Source: Alphaproteobacteria bacterium (lineage in GTDB: Bacteria; Pseudomonadota; Alphaproteobacteria; Caulobacterales; Caulobacteraceae). From it: a stretch of 13,161 nucleotides of DNA. Position 1 is the first letter of the stretch, and each line of letters opens with the position of its first letter. Below are positions 1 to 6,090 of the stretch, one piece after another. Location of the stretch: positions 1 through 13,161 of the forward strand of contig JAHINZ010000181.1 in NCBI GenBank assembly GCA_018895795.1. Reading direction: 5' to 3'. The notes under the pieces are model-generated. The model made no database searches. It was not told where the DNA came from and was given only the letters and a program-made list of their open reading frames with translations. The position numbers and the translations under genes are program-made.

Positions 1-45
1 TAGGGTCAGGCTGATCGCGCCGATCATGTATGGCCGCGCCGTCAT
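1..45 (-). CDS. Unidentified gene, first 15 codons only (runs off left edge)
   Basis: An ATG at 45-43 on the minus strand is preceded by a purine-rich GAGAGGGCG ribosome-binding sequence and opens an uninterrupted frame to the window edge. It encodes MTARPYMIGAISLTL, which looks like the start of a hydrophobic segment. The start lies 36 bases beyond the rhodanese stop, so the two genes are probably one transcript. The visible piece is too short to name. Rhodanese genes are often followed by YeeE/YedE-type or other sulfur-related membrane proteins, which would suit a hydrophobic N-terminus, but nothing here proves that. Confidence 0.5.
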   Translation of the reverse strand, partial: MTARPYMIGAISLTL

Positions 46-81
46 GGTTCGCCCTCTCGGTGTCATTGTGTTTGTAAAGGG

Positions 82-441
82 CTAGGCGCGATCGCGCGTC
101 GCGCCGGACGCGGCGTCGATCGTCACCGTCGGAAGGCCGGCGGCCTTCCAGGCCATGATGCCGCCCGCCAGATGCGTCTCGATGGCGTGGCCCGCCTTGC
201 GGCAGAGATCCACCGCCGTGGCGGAGCGCTTGCCCGAGCCGCACTGCAAAACCATCAACTTGTCGCCAGCCGGGGGCAGGGCGCCTGGGTCGAAGGTCGA
301 GAGGGGGAAGTTCAGCGCGCCATGAATGCGTTCGGCGGCGAACTCGGCGGGCTCGCGCACGTCGATCAGAAGAATCTCGTGCGCGTCGAGGGCGGCCTTC
401 ACCTGCGGGGCGGTGAGGTCCTTGGTCTTTGGGGCGAACAT
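82..441 (-). CDS. Single-domain rhodanese (sulfurtransferase)
   Basis: This is a 119-residue GlpE-size rhodanese, predicted to be cytoplasmic. Seen: the LLIDVREPAEF motif near the N-terminus, an ERIHGALNFPL segment, and the active-site loop CGSGKRS whose Cys would carry the persulfide. A C-terminal LAGGIMAWKAAGLP follows, typical of the family. Known: such proteins move sulfane sulfur from thiosulfate or persulfides to thiol or cyanide acceptors. The start at 441 is chosen because AAGGAG lies at the right distance upstream. The frame stays open for 74 more codons upstream, but that extension has no rhodanese character and covers the promoter region. The gene is divergent from the sulfide:quinone oxidoreductase operon, which suggests a role in handling the sulfane sulfur that SQR makes. 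Confidence 0.92.
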   Translation of the reverse strand: MFAPKTKDLTAPQVKAALDAHEILLIDVREPAEFAAERIHGALNFPLSTFDPGALPPAGDKLMVLQCGSGKRSATAVDLCRKAGHAIETHLAGGIMAWKAAGLPTVTIDAASGATRDRA

Positions 442-504
442 GGATGGCTCCTTGGCTTGGGCGAGCGTCTGATACGAACGACCTGATCTGAGCGCCACCC
501 CACG

Positions 505-533
505 GTCCGTTCGCCTAGGGGGAGCGAGCGGAC
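505..533. repeat. Inverted repeat / hairpin in rhodanese leader region
   Basis: Arms 505-514 (GTCCGTTCGC) and 524-533 (GCGAGCGGAC) can pair over 10 positions with one G-T wobble, around a 9-base loop. The hairpin lies between the proposed rhodanese promoter and its start codon, so it would fall in the 5' leader. In the minus-strand RNA the wobble becomes an A-C mismatch. No T-tract follows on either strand, so it is not a typical terminator. Confidence 0.5.
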
Positions 534-614
534 AATGCGTCAACCGAGACGGCTGGCGCCTGCGAGGTGCGGAGATGATCCACAGAGCCCCGAGGCGGAT
601 GGCGTTTAAATTCG

Positions 615-651
615 TAGTTGCGTATATGCGACTATACAAATATGTAGTCAA
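615..651 (-). promoter_or_regulatory. Probable rhodanese promoter overlapped by nested inverted repeats
   Basis: On the minus strand, TTGACT (651-646) and CATATA (628-623) are separated by 17 bases and make a plausible sigma-70 promoter aimed at the rhodanese gene, with a leader of about 170 bases. Two imperfect palindromes overlap it. One is at 615-634 (TAGTTGCG..TGCGACTA), where 16 of 20 positions pair and the rest are wobbles. The other is at 630-649 (GACTA...TAGTC). They share the middle half-site, giving three TAGT(T/C) half-sites about 15 bp apart. The placement over the -10 and spacer suits a repressor. ArsR-family sulfide sensors (BigR/SqrR) are known to control such genes, but no regulator of that type is in the window and the match to their operators is not established. 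Confidence 0.5.
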
Positions 652-693
652 GCATCGTCGCATTCACCGTAGGGCGGCCGCAAACCGTCCAAA

Positions 694-707
694 CTGATCT
701 GGATCAA
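694..707 (+). promoter_or_regulatory. FNR/FixK-type box upstream of sqr operon
   Basis: CTGATCTGGATCAA matches the FNR/FixK consensus TTGAT-N4-ATCAA at 9 of 10 defined positions. Its centre is 700.5. If it acts as a class II activator site centred at -41.5, transcription would begin near 742, about 32 bases before the sqr ATG. FixK encoded in this window has the E..SR recognition residues that fit TTGAT half-sites. Binding is inferred from the motif. Confidence 0.75.
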
Positions 708-773
708 TGTCGCGCCGCCCGATCAGCCGAACGTTAAGGCTTCACGCGGGTGACAGATTGAGGAGACCAAGCC

Positions 774-2054
774 ATGGCCAAGCCACGTATCGTCATTCTG
801 GGCGCGGGTCTGGGCGGCGCGATCGCCGCCTTTGAGATCAAGGACGCGGTGGGCGACAAGGCTGACGTCCATGTCGTCTCGCAGGGCGACACCTTCCATT
901 TCGTTCCGTCCAATCCGTGGGTGGCCGTCCATTGGCGCAAGCGCGAGGCCATCGAGGTCAAGCTAACGCCCGTCTTCAAGAAGAAGGGCGTGGCGTTCAC
1001 CCCCATCGGAGCGGCCAAGGTGACGCCGACCGCCAACCGGATCGAGCTGACGGATGGCACGGTGGTTGACTACGACTATCTGGTGATCGCTACCGGCCCG
1101 GAATTGGCCTTTGATGAAATCCCGGGTCTTGGCCCCCACGGCGGCTTTACCCAATCCGTCTGCCATGTCGATCACGCAGAAACCGCCGCCGCTGCCTTCG
1201 ATCGGTTCGTCGAGAATCCTGGGCCGATCGTCGTCGGCGCCGTGCAGGGCGCCTCCTGTTTTGGGCCGGCCTACGAGTTCGCCTTGATCCTCGATACCGA
1301 GCTGCGGCGCCGCAAGATCCGCGACAAGGTGCCGATGACCTTTGTCACGTCGGAACCCTATATTGGCCATCTGGGCCTTGATGGGGTGGGCGACACCAAA
1401 GGGCTGCTCGAGAGCGAGATGCGCGAGCGTCATATCAAGTGGATCACCAACGCCAAGGTCGCGTCGGTCGAGGCCGGCATGATGCATGTCGAGGAGATCG
1501 CCGAGGACGGCTCGGTCAAAGCCCAGCACGATCTGCCCTTCGCCTATTCGATGATGCTGCCGGGCTTCCGGGGCGTGGCCGCCGTGCGCGGGGTCGAAGG
1601 TCTGGTCAATCCGCGTGGCTTCATCCTGGTCGACAAGCACCAGCGCAACCCGACCTTTCCCAATGTCATGGGACTGGGTGTCTGCGTCGCCATCCCGCCC
1701 ACCGGCAAGACCCCGGTGCCGGTCGGCGTGCCGAAGACCGGCTTCATGATCGAAAGCATGGTCACGGCCATCGCTCACAATCTGAAAGCCCTGGTCGATG
1801 GCCAGCCCGCGACGGCGGAGGCCACTTGGAACGCCTTCTGCCTGGCCGATTTCGGCGACGGCGGCGTGGTCTTCATCGCTCAGCCACAGATACCGCCCCG
1901 CAACGTCAACTGGTCGGCCAGTGGCAGTTGGGTCCACCTGGCCAAGGTCGGCTTCGAGAAATACTTCCTGTCCAAGGTCCGTCGCGGCGAGAGCGAGCCC
2001 TTCTACGAGAAGCTCGCCCTCGAGGTCATGGGCCTGAAGAAGATCAAGGCCTGA
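774..2054 (+). CDS. sqr: Sulfide:quinone oxidoreductase
   Basis: This 426-residue membrane-peripheral flavoprotein would oxidise sulfide to sulfane sulfur or persulfide and pass electrons to the quinone pool. Seen: an N-terminal FAD Rossmann motif GAGLGG (residues 10-15); an ATGPE segment (106-110); and the three cysteines expected of bacterial SQR, at C130 (QSVCHVDHA), C162 (GASCFGPAYEF) and C356 (NAFCLADFG). Also present is the KTPVPVGVPKTGFMIESM stretch conserved in the family. All three cysteines set it apart from flavocytochrome c and plain NADH dehydrogenases. AGGAGA at 761-766 supports the ATG. It heads an operon: the thioredoxin starts 9 bases after its stop. A FixK-type box about 67 bases upstream suggests induction at low oxygen. 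Confidence 0.95.
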   Translation: MAKPRIVILGAGLGGAIAAFEIKDAVGDKADVHVVSQGDTFHFVPSNPWVAVHWRKREAIEVKLTPVFKKKGVAFTPIGAAKVTPTANRIELTDGTVVDYDYLVIATGPELAFDEIPGLGPHGGFTQSVCHVDHAETAAAAFDRFVENPGPIVVGAVQGASCFGPAYEFALILDTELRRRKIRDKVPMTFVTSEPYIGHLGLDGVGDTKGLLESEMRERHIKWITNAKVASVEAGMMHVEEIAEDGSVKAQHDLPFAYSMMLPGFRGVAAVRGVEGLVNPRGFILVDKHQRNPTFPNVMGLGVCVAIPPTGKTPVPVGVPKTGFMIESMVTAIAHNLKALVDGQPATAEATWNAFCLADFGDGGVVFIAQPQIPPRNVNWSASGSWVHLAKVGFEKYFLSKVRRGESEPFYEKLALEVMGLKKIKA

Positions 2055-2063
2055 GGCGCGGAT

Positions 2064-2507
2064 ATGCGACAGTTCGTCTGCCCAGCCTGCGGCGCGGTCA
2101 ACCGGACGCCGGACGGCAAGGATCCGTTGGCGGGAAAGTGTGGTCGCTGCGGACAGGCGCTGTTCTCGGGCCATCCGGTCGAGGCCGACGCCAAGACCTT
2201 TCGCGCGCATCGCGCCTCGACCCGCGGGGCGGCGGTGCTGGTCGATGTCTGGGCACCCTGGTGCGGGCCATGTCGCGCGATGGCGCCCCAGTTCGCCGGC
2301 GCGGCCGCCAAGCTGGAGCCGGATGTTCGTTTGGTGAAGCTCAACTCGGAGGCCGAGCCCCAGATGGCCGGCGAACTCGGCATCTCGGGCATTCCGGCGA
2401 TGCTGCTGTTCAAGGACGGCAAGACCATCGCCCGCACCACGGGACTGATGAGTACCGATCAGATCGTCGCCTGGACGCGCCAGGCCATCGCTCAGACCGC
2501 TGTCTGA
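2064..2507 (+). CDS. trxC: Thioredoxin 2-type protein with N-terminal zinc finger
   Basis: This is a 147-residue, cytoplasmic thiol-disulfide reductase. Seen: two CxxC pairs near the N-terminus (C6/C9 and C26/C29) that form the zinc ribbon of the TrxC/Trx2 subfamily. The thioredoxin fold follows with the active site WCGPC (C67, C70) and the cis-proline at P111 (SGIPAML). The length matches TrxC. Known: Trx2 proteins reduce disulfides under oxidative stress. In this setting, 9 bases after sqr, it may reduce protein persulfides or release sulfide from them; that role is inference. The start ATG is the only sensible one because it keeps the zinc ribbon, and it is preceded by GAGGCG inside the end of sqr. 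Confidence 0.93.
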   Translation: MRQFVCPACGAVNRTPDGKDPLAGKCGRCGQALFSGHPVEADAKTFRAHRASTRGAAVLVDVWAPWCGPCRAMAPQFAGAAAKLEPDVRLVKLNSEAEPQMAGELGISGIPAMLLFKDGKTIARTTGLMSTDQIVAWTRQAIAQTAV

Positions 2508-2529
2508 GCCGCTATTTTTGAGGTTGACC

Positions 2530-2733
2530 ATGACTATTGACCGTATGGTGCTGGCCTTCGCGGGCGTCGTCGTCTTGCTGGGCGTCGCTCTGGCCCACTT
2601 TGTTCACCCCTGGTGGATCGCGCTGTCGGTCTTCGCCGGGCTCAACATGATCCAGGCGGCTTTCACGGGCTTCTGCCCGGCCGCGATGGTGTTCAAGAAG
2701 CTGGGGATCAAGCCCGGCGTCGCGTTCAACTGA
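2530..2733 (+). CDS. DUF2892 (YgaP-like) small membrane protein
   Basis: This 67-residue inner-membrane protein has two hydrophobic stretches (about residues 6-24 and 28-45) and the DUF2892 signature GLNMIQAAFTGFCP, followed by a short KKLGIKPG tail. In E. coli YgaP, the same two-helix domain is fused behind a rhodanese; here it is separate and the rhodanese is encoded on the other strand. The ATG at 2530 is preferred over the in-frame TTG at 2518 because GAGG lies 6 bases upstream. It sits 22 bases after the thioredoxin gene, and its stop codon shares one base with the start of the next gene, so it is part of the sqr operon. Its biochemical role is unknown. Confidence 0.88.
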   Translation: MTIDRMVLAFAGVVVLLGVALAHFVHPWWIALSVFAGLNMIQAAFTGFCPAAMVFKKLGIKPGVAFN

Positions 2734-3995
2734 TGGCGGTGCGCGGGCTGCTCACCCTGGGCGTACTGGCTGGCCTTCTCGCGCCGGGCGCGGCCATGGC
2801 GATGTCACTGCCCGACGCCATTGCCTTGGCTCAGCGTGGCAATCCTGGGCTAGCCCAGTCGAAGGCCCAGGCCGACGCCGCCGGCGCCCGTCTGGAACAG
2901 GCGCGCGGCGCGCGCCTGCCCAGCCTGACGCTATCGGGCGAAGCGGGCCAGGGCACCACCGACCTGGGCGGCTTCTTTGGCTTTGGTCAAAGCGATGTGT
3001 CGCCTCGCTCCGCCGCCCTGCAGCTGCGTCAGCCCCTCTATGCCGGCGGCGCGATCAACGCCGCCATCGACCGCGCCCGCGGAGGGCGGGACGCCGCTCT
3101 GGCTCAGGTGGGCGGCGCGCGAGCGCTGCTGGCCGCCGAGGCGGCGCAGGCCTATGTCGGCGTCTTGAGTGCGCAAGAGATGCTCACGCTGAACACGGCT
3201 CAGATCGTGCAAATGGAAGAGATCGCCCGCCAGGCGCAACTACGCTTCAAAGGCGGCGAAACCCCTAGGACCGATCTGGCCCAAGCCCAGGCGCGCCTAG
3301 CCGAGGCGCGGGCGGGTTTGGCCCGCGCTGAGGGCGATCTCGCGCGCAGTCGCGCCCATTTCGTTACGATCATCGGGGTCGAGGCCGACGGCCTGGAAGC
3401 CTTGCCCGAGCCGCCGACCACGCCGCTCACGCTAGACGAGGCCGTGGCCCAGGCCAGCCAGGCCAGCCCGGCGCTGCTAGCCGCCGAAGCGAGACTGCGG
3501 GCGGCCGAGGCGGGCGCGCGTTTTGCTCAGGCTGACAGGTTGCCTAACCTGGCGATCGCCGCGACGGCGAGTAGCGCTCGCGATCAGTTCTTTCCCGGCT
3601 ATCGGTCCGACGGCGTGACCGTCGGCGTGCAGGGCCGGTGGACGTTGTTTTCCGGTGGCGTCATCTCGGGCCGGGTCGAAGAGGCGCGCGCGGAAGCGCA
3701 GGCGGCTCGGTTTGGTCTGGAGGCGACGCGGGCTCAGGTGCGCGAAGCGGTGATCAGCAGTTGGGGTGATGTAGCGACGGCGCGCGCCGTGGCGGCGGCC
3801 TCGACCGAGCAGGTCGCCGCCGCGGTCAGCGCCTTGGACAGCGTTCGTAACGAAGTGCGGGTCGGTCAGAAGCCGACACTGGATCTGCTGGACGCCGAAC
3901 GCGAGGCCTTGGGCGCGCGCAGCGCTTCGGTCGTCGCCCGTGGGGACGCCGTGGTCGCGGCCTATCGGCTGAATGCGCTGCTTGACGCGCAATGA
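2733..3995 (+). CDS. TolC-family outer membrane efflux protein
   Basis: This 420-residue outer-membrane channel protein starts with a clear signal peptide: MAVRGLLTLGVL followed by a hydrophobic core, with likely cleavage after AMA near residue 23. Two repeated TolC-type halves follow, rich in Ala, Arg and Glu with coiled-coil heptads. Each half begins with a DAIALAQRGNPGL- or EAVAQASQASPAL-type helix and contains an RQPLYAGGAI- or RWTLFSGGVI-type strand, the hallmark of the family. There is no lipobox Cys. The start overlaps the stop of the DUF2892 gene (TGATG), so translation is probably coupled. No membrane-fusion protein or inner-membrane pump is nearby, so its export partner and substrate are not known. 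Location in an sqr operon hints at export of a sulfur product or a toxic metabolite. Confidence 0.92.
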   Translation: MAVRGLLTLGVLAGLLAPGAAMAMSLPDAIALAQRGNPGLAQSKAQADAAGARLEQARGARLPSLTLSGEAGQGTTDLGGFFGFGQSDVSPRSAALQLRQPLYAGGAINAAIDRARGGRDAALAQVGGARALLAAEAAQAYVGVLSAQEMLTLNTAQIVQMEEIARQAQLRFKGGETPRTDLAQAQARLAEARAGLARAEGDLARSRAHFVTIIGVEADGLEALPEPPTTPLTLDEAVAQASQASPALLAAEARLRAAEAGARFAQADRLPNLAIAATASSARDQFFPGYRSDGVTVGVQGRWTLFSGGVISGRVEEARAEAQAARFGLEATRAQVREAVISSWGDVATARAVAAASTEQVAAAVSALDSVRNEVRVGQKPTLDLLDAEREALGARSASVVARGDAVVAAYRLNALLDAQ

Positions 3996-4056
3996 TCGCG
4001 ATGTCGAAAGCCATCGCATACCGTGTGTCCTTAGCGCCGCGCCAGGGCTCCCCGCC

Positions 4057-4656
4057 TTAGGTGAGCGCGGGTTCGAACAGATCATCCAACCGTGTCCGGA
4101 CCTGCTCCAGAATTTCGTCGCCAGACTCCTCGGTCATATTGGAGACGACCCCGCCGAAGTGCTTGTGGTCGAGAACGCGCAGGCCGCAGACGCCTGACAC
4201 GTGCAGATCGAACACGGTCATCAGCGCCTTGAGCGCCCCCGTGCTATTGACCCAGGCGTCGGGCGCGCCAGAGGTCGAGAACGACAGCAACGTCTTGCCG
4301 TCGAGGAGCGATTCGGCGCCGCCACCCATCGGCGCATAGCCAAAACCCATTCCGAAGACGCGGTCGACATAGCCTTTGAGCATGGCCGGCGGCGCGTTGA
4401 ACCAGAACGGGTATATAAAAATGAAGTTCGAGACGTCGGCCAGCAGGCCGCGCTCGGCGATCACGTCGGCCGCCGGAACGGCGCCCGAGGCCGTCGGAAG
4501 TTCTTCGGCTTTGAGCCGTGGATCGAAGTCGAGCGCGTAGAGATCGCGCACGATGACCTTGTGGTTCATGGCCCGCAAATGCTCCGCGCAGGTGCGGGCC
4601 ACGGCGCCGCAGAAGCTTGTGGGCTTGGGGTGGGCCAGGATGACGGCGTGGTGCAT
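4057..4656 (-). CDS. NAD(P)H:quinone oxidoreductase, flavodoxin-fold (NQO1/MdaB/KefF type)
   Basis: This 199-residue flavodoxin-like FMN/FAD reductase probably carries out two-electron quinone reduction in the cytoplasm. Seen: the N-terminal AVILAHPKPTSF motif (residues 4-15); the IYPFWFNAPPAMLKGYVDRV stretch (81-100) followed by GMGFGY, typical of NQO1/MdaB proteins; and an LSFSTSGAPDAW segment (124-135) in the flavin-binding region. Two starts are possible: ATG at 4656, chosen here, or GTG at 4686 adding 10 residues. Neither has a strong ribosome-binding site. A FixK-type box centred at 4723.5 would place a class II transcription start near 4682, just inside the GTG, which favours the ATG. 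The gene is divergent from the DUF883-like gene and convergent with the TolC-family gene. Confidence 0.85.
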   Translation of the reverse strand: MHHAVILAHPKPTSFCGAVARTCAEHLRAMNHKVIVRDLYALDFDPRLKAEELPTASGAVPAADVIAERGLLADVSNFIFIYPFWFNAPPAMLKGYVDRVFGMGFGYAPMGGGAESLLDGKTLLSFSTSGAPDAWVNSTGALKALMTVFDLHVSGVCGLRVLDHKHFGGVVSNMTEESGDEILEQVRTRLDDLFEPALT

Positions 4657-4697
4657 GGCGGGTAATCCAGGAGACTGACGATCCACTGTAGCCTAGC

Positions 4698-4745
4698 CGC
4701 CTCGCGCCGTCGGAAATTGATCTGCATCAGCGTGATCGCGAGGCG
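4698..4745. repeat. 9-bp perfect inverted repeat flanking a FixK-type box
   Basis: CGCCTCGCG (4698-4706) and CGCGAGGCG (4737-4745) are exact reverse complements separated by 30 bases. The FixK-type box at 4717-4730 sits almost at the centre of the gap. It could mark a second binding site, a cruciform or an RNA hairpin, or be chance in GC-rich DNA. Confidence 0.5.
4717..4730 (-). promoter_or_regulatory. FNR/FixK-type box upstream of quinone reductase
   Basis: TTGATCTGCATCAG matches TTGAT-N4-ATCAA at 9 of 10 defined positions. The centre is 4723.5. On the minus strand a class II site would start transcription near 4682, and a weak TAGGCT -10 element lies at 4695-4690, so the quinone reductase is the likelier target. 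The box is also 152 bases before the DUF883-like gene. Confidence 0.72.
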
Positions 4746-4808
4746 CCGGACGACGCCGCGCGCAATCGGCCGAATTTCCGCGCGTGATGTGATCTTGGTC
4801 GGCCGGGC

Positions 4809-4822
4809 TTGACCCAGGTCAA
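4809..4822 (+). promoter_or_regulatory. Perfect palindrome of FixK-box type upstream of DUF883-like gene
   Basis: TTGACCCAGGTCAA is an exact 14-bp palindrome. It fits the broader FixK pattern TTGA-N6-TCAA but has C/G in place of the usual T/A at the inner half-site position of FNR boxes. Its centre (4815.5) would place a class II start near 4857, 25 bases before the ATG at 4882. It could serve FixK or another CRP/FNR member, such as a DNR/NnrR type. Confidence 0.6.
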
Positions 4823-4881
4823 GGTCGACGCGGCCAAGGTGGCCGACTGTCAGGCATCAAGCTCAGAAGAGGCCGATTGGC

Positions 4882-5199
4882 ATGTCCAAGCCCCGCGCTC
4901 CGTTCAAGACCCTCACCCATGAGGGCGGCGACGCTCTAGCCAAGGTCACCGAACATCTGAAGACCATGACGTCCCATCTGGGCGAGGACGCCGGCGACGC
5001 CCTATCGATGACCGCCATCGCCCTGGGCCACGCCGCTGTGGATCTGGTGGGCGAGGTCCAGACCAAGCTCGATGAGCTTCGTGATACGGCCGAACTCGAG
5101 GTCCGGCGCCATCCCGCCGAAACCGCTGTCGCTACAGCTCTGGTGGCTGCCGTGGCGGCGAGCCTGCTGACCTACGCCCTGACCCGCCGCCGGGATTGA
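4882..5199 (+). CDS. DUF883/ElaB/YqjD-like membrane-anchored protein
   Basis: This 105-residue protein has a largely helical, charged N-terminal part (residues 1-78) with weak heptad character. One hydrophobic segment follows at the C-terminus (about 81-100, rich in Ala, Val and Leu) and ends in a basic TRRRD tail. The order of helical domain, HPAETAVATAL and basic end is that of the ElaB/YqjD/DUF883 group. Some members are tail-anchored inner-membrane proteins that bind ribosomes in stationary phase; function in alphaproteobacteria is unknown. AGAGG about 9 bases upstream supports the start. It is convergent with fixK, whose stop is only 23 bases away. The palindromic FixK-type box at 4809 suggests low-oxygen control. 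Family assignment rests on layout rather than a diagnostic motif. Confidence 0.8.
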   Translation: MSKPRAPFKTLTHEGGDALAKVTEHLKTMTSHLGEDAGDALSMTAIALGHAAVDLVGEVQTKLDELRDTAELEVRRHPAETAVATALVAAVAASLLTYALTRRRD

Positions 5200-5222
5200 G
5201 GCCGCGTCTGTCGCGTACCGCC

Positions 5223-5894
5223 TCAGGCCGCCGCCAAATGGGCCAATCGGCTGGGCGCAAGGACCTGGAACCGACGGCAACCGTTGAACAAAATGGTGTT
5301 GTCGACCTGAAGTTGAGTCACCATGCGCGACACCGTCTCGATGCTCAGCCCCAGGTGATCGGCCATATCCTGCCGGCTCATCGCCAGTTCGCTCCAGACG
5401 CCTCGGCGTCGACGGGCGACGGTCGCGAGGAAGCCGGCCACTTTTTCCAGCGCGCTTTTGCGGCCCAGCAACATCATGTGCTCGTGCGCGCGTTCCAGCT
5501 CGGCGCCCGTGGCCTGCCAGATCAAGCGCTCGAGGCGTTCGCCCGCCTGGCCATAGTGTCGGAGCGCGGAACGTCGGGCGACGAAGACCTTGGTGTCCTC
5601 CAGCGCTTCGGCCGCCGACCGATGCACGGGCCCGGTTTCCAGGCCGAACAGGTCGCCCGGATAGTAGAAGCCCGCGATCTGCCGTCGACCGTCGCTCAAA
5701 AGGCGCGAGGCTCGAACAGCGCCGCTCTGCACCTGATACACAAAGTCGGTCTCTTCATCCTGAGCGTAGATTTCTTCGTCCGGCGCGAAGCTCATGCTGA
5801 CACCCAAGTCGCTAAAGGCGTGCGTTGGCGAGGAGTTGGCCGCAGGCCTCAAGGCGAAGGTGTCGGCGGATTGTAGAAAAGCGTGCATCGTCAT
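5223..5894 (-). CDS. fixK: CRP/FNR-family regulator, FixK type
   Basis: This is a 223-residue transcription factor with a cyclic-nucleotide-binding-like beta-roll (about residues 30-120), a dimer helix (about 122-150) and a C-terminal winged helix-turn-helix. The recognition helix reads IETVSR (185-190), giving E186, S189 and R190, the FNR/FixK trio that contacts TTGAT half-sites. Unlike FNR there is no N-terminal Cys cluster for a 4Fe-4S centre; the only Cys is C206 in the wing region. It therefore cannot sense oxygen as FNR does and fits FixK, which is made on FixLJ command. ATG 5894 follows GGGAGAG at good spacing; a second ATG two codons on is possible, and a 46-codon upstream extension of the frame is not conserved-looking. 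TTGAT boxes occur elsewhere in this window. A TAAGTA element 68 bases upstream suggests FixJ control. Confidence 0.9.
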   Translation of the reverse strand: MTMHAFLQSADTFALRPAANSSPTHAFSDLGVSMSFAPDEEIYAQDEETDFVYQVQSGAVRASRLLSDGRRQIAGFYYPGDLFGLETGPVHRSAAEALEDTKVFVARRSALRHYGQAGERLERLIWQATGAELERAHEHMMLLGRKSALEKVAGFLATVARRRRGVWSELAMSRQDMADHLGLSIETVSRMVTQLQVDNTILFNGCRRFQVLAPSRLAHLAAA

Positions 5895-5962
5895 GGCGGC
5901 TCTCCCGGAAATCGGTGAAGCCACGGATAGGTCAACCACGCCACGCCGCCCATTGTGGAGAA

Positions 5963-5968
5963 TACTTA
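5963..5968 (-). promoter_or_regulatory. Candidate FixJ-type element upstream of fixK
   Basis: On the minus strand the sequence reads CCTAAGTATTCTCC, with TAAGTA at 5968-5963. It ends 68 bases before the fixK ATG. TA(A/C)GTA cores are a known part of FixJ binding sites at fixK promoters in rhizobia. The match is short, so support comes mainly from the same core at similar spacing before two other genes here. Confidence 0.5.
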
Positions 5969-6090
5969 GGGTCGCGCTCGATCTCCGCCACCGAGACAAT
6001 GGAGCGTTGGTCGCCTCCGTAATATTCCGCATATCGACGCCCGATGAGCCTCTCTAGGTTGAGCTTTCCGAAGCAAAAATGGAGGCGACG

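Noticed and set aside
442..663. Upstream in-frame extension of the rhodanese (74 codons) as coding
   Set aside because: It crosses the promoter-like region, has low-complexity Arg-rich character unlike rhodanese, and a good AAGGAG site supports the inner start at 441.
963..2531. Long open frames opposite sqr and trxC, and similar ones opposite fixL and the molybdenum hydroxylase
   Set aside because: They are shadows of GC-rich coding sequence on the other strand. Their translations show no family motif, while the opposite frames encode clear proteins.
3998..4017. GCGATG/CATCGC hairpin after the TolC-family gene as a terminator
   Set aside because: The stem is only 6 bp and no T-tract follows on either strand; support is too weak to list it.
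5223..5894. FNR rather than FixK identity for the CRP-family regulator
   Set aside because: The N-terminal cysteine cluster needed for FNR's iron-sulfur centre is missing; only C206 is present.
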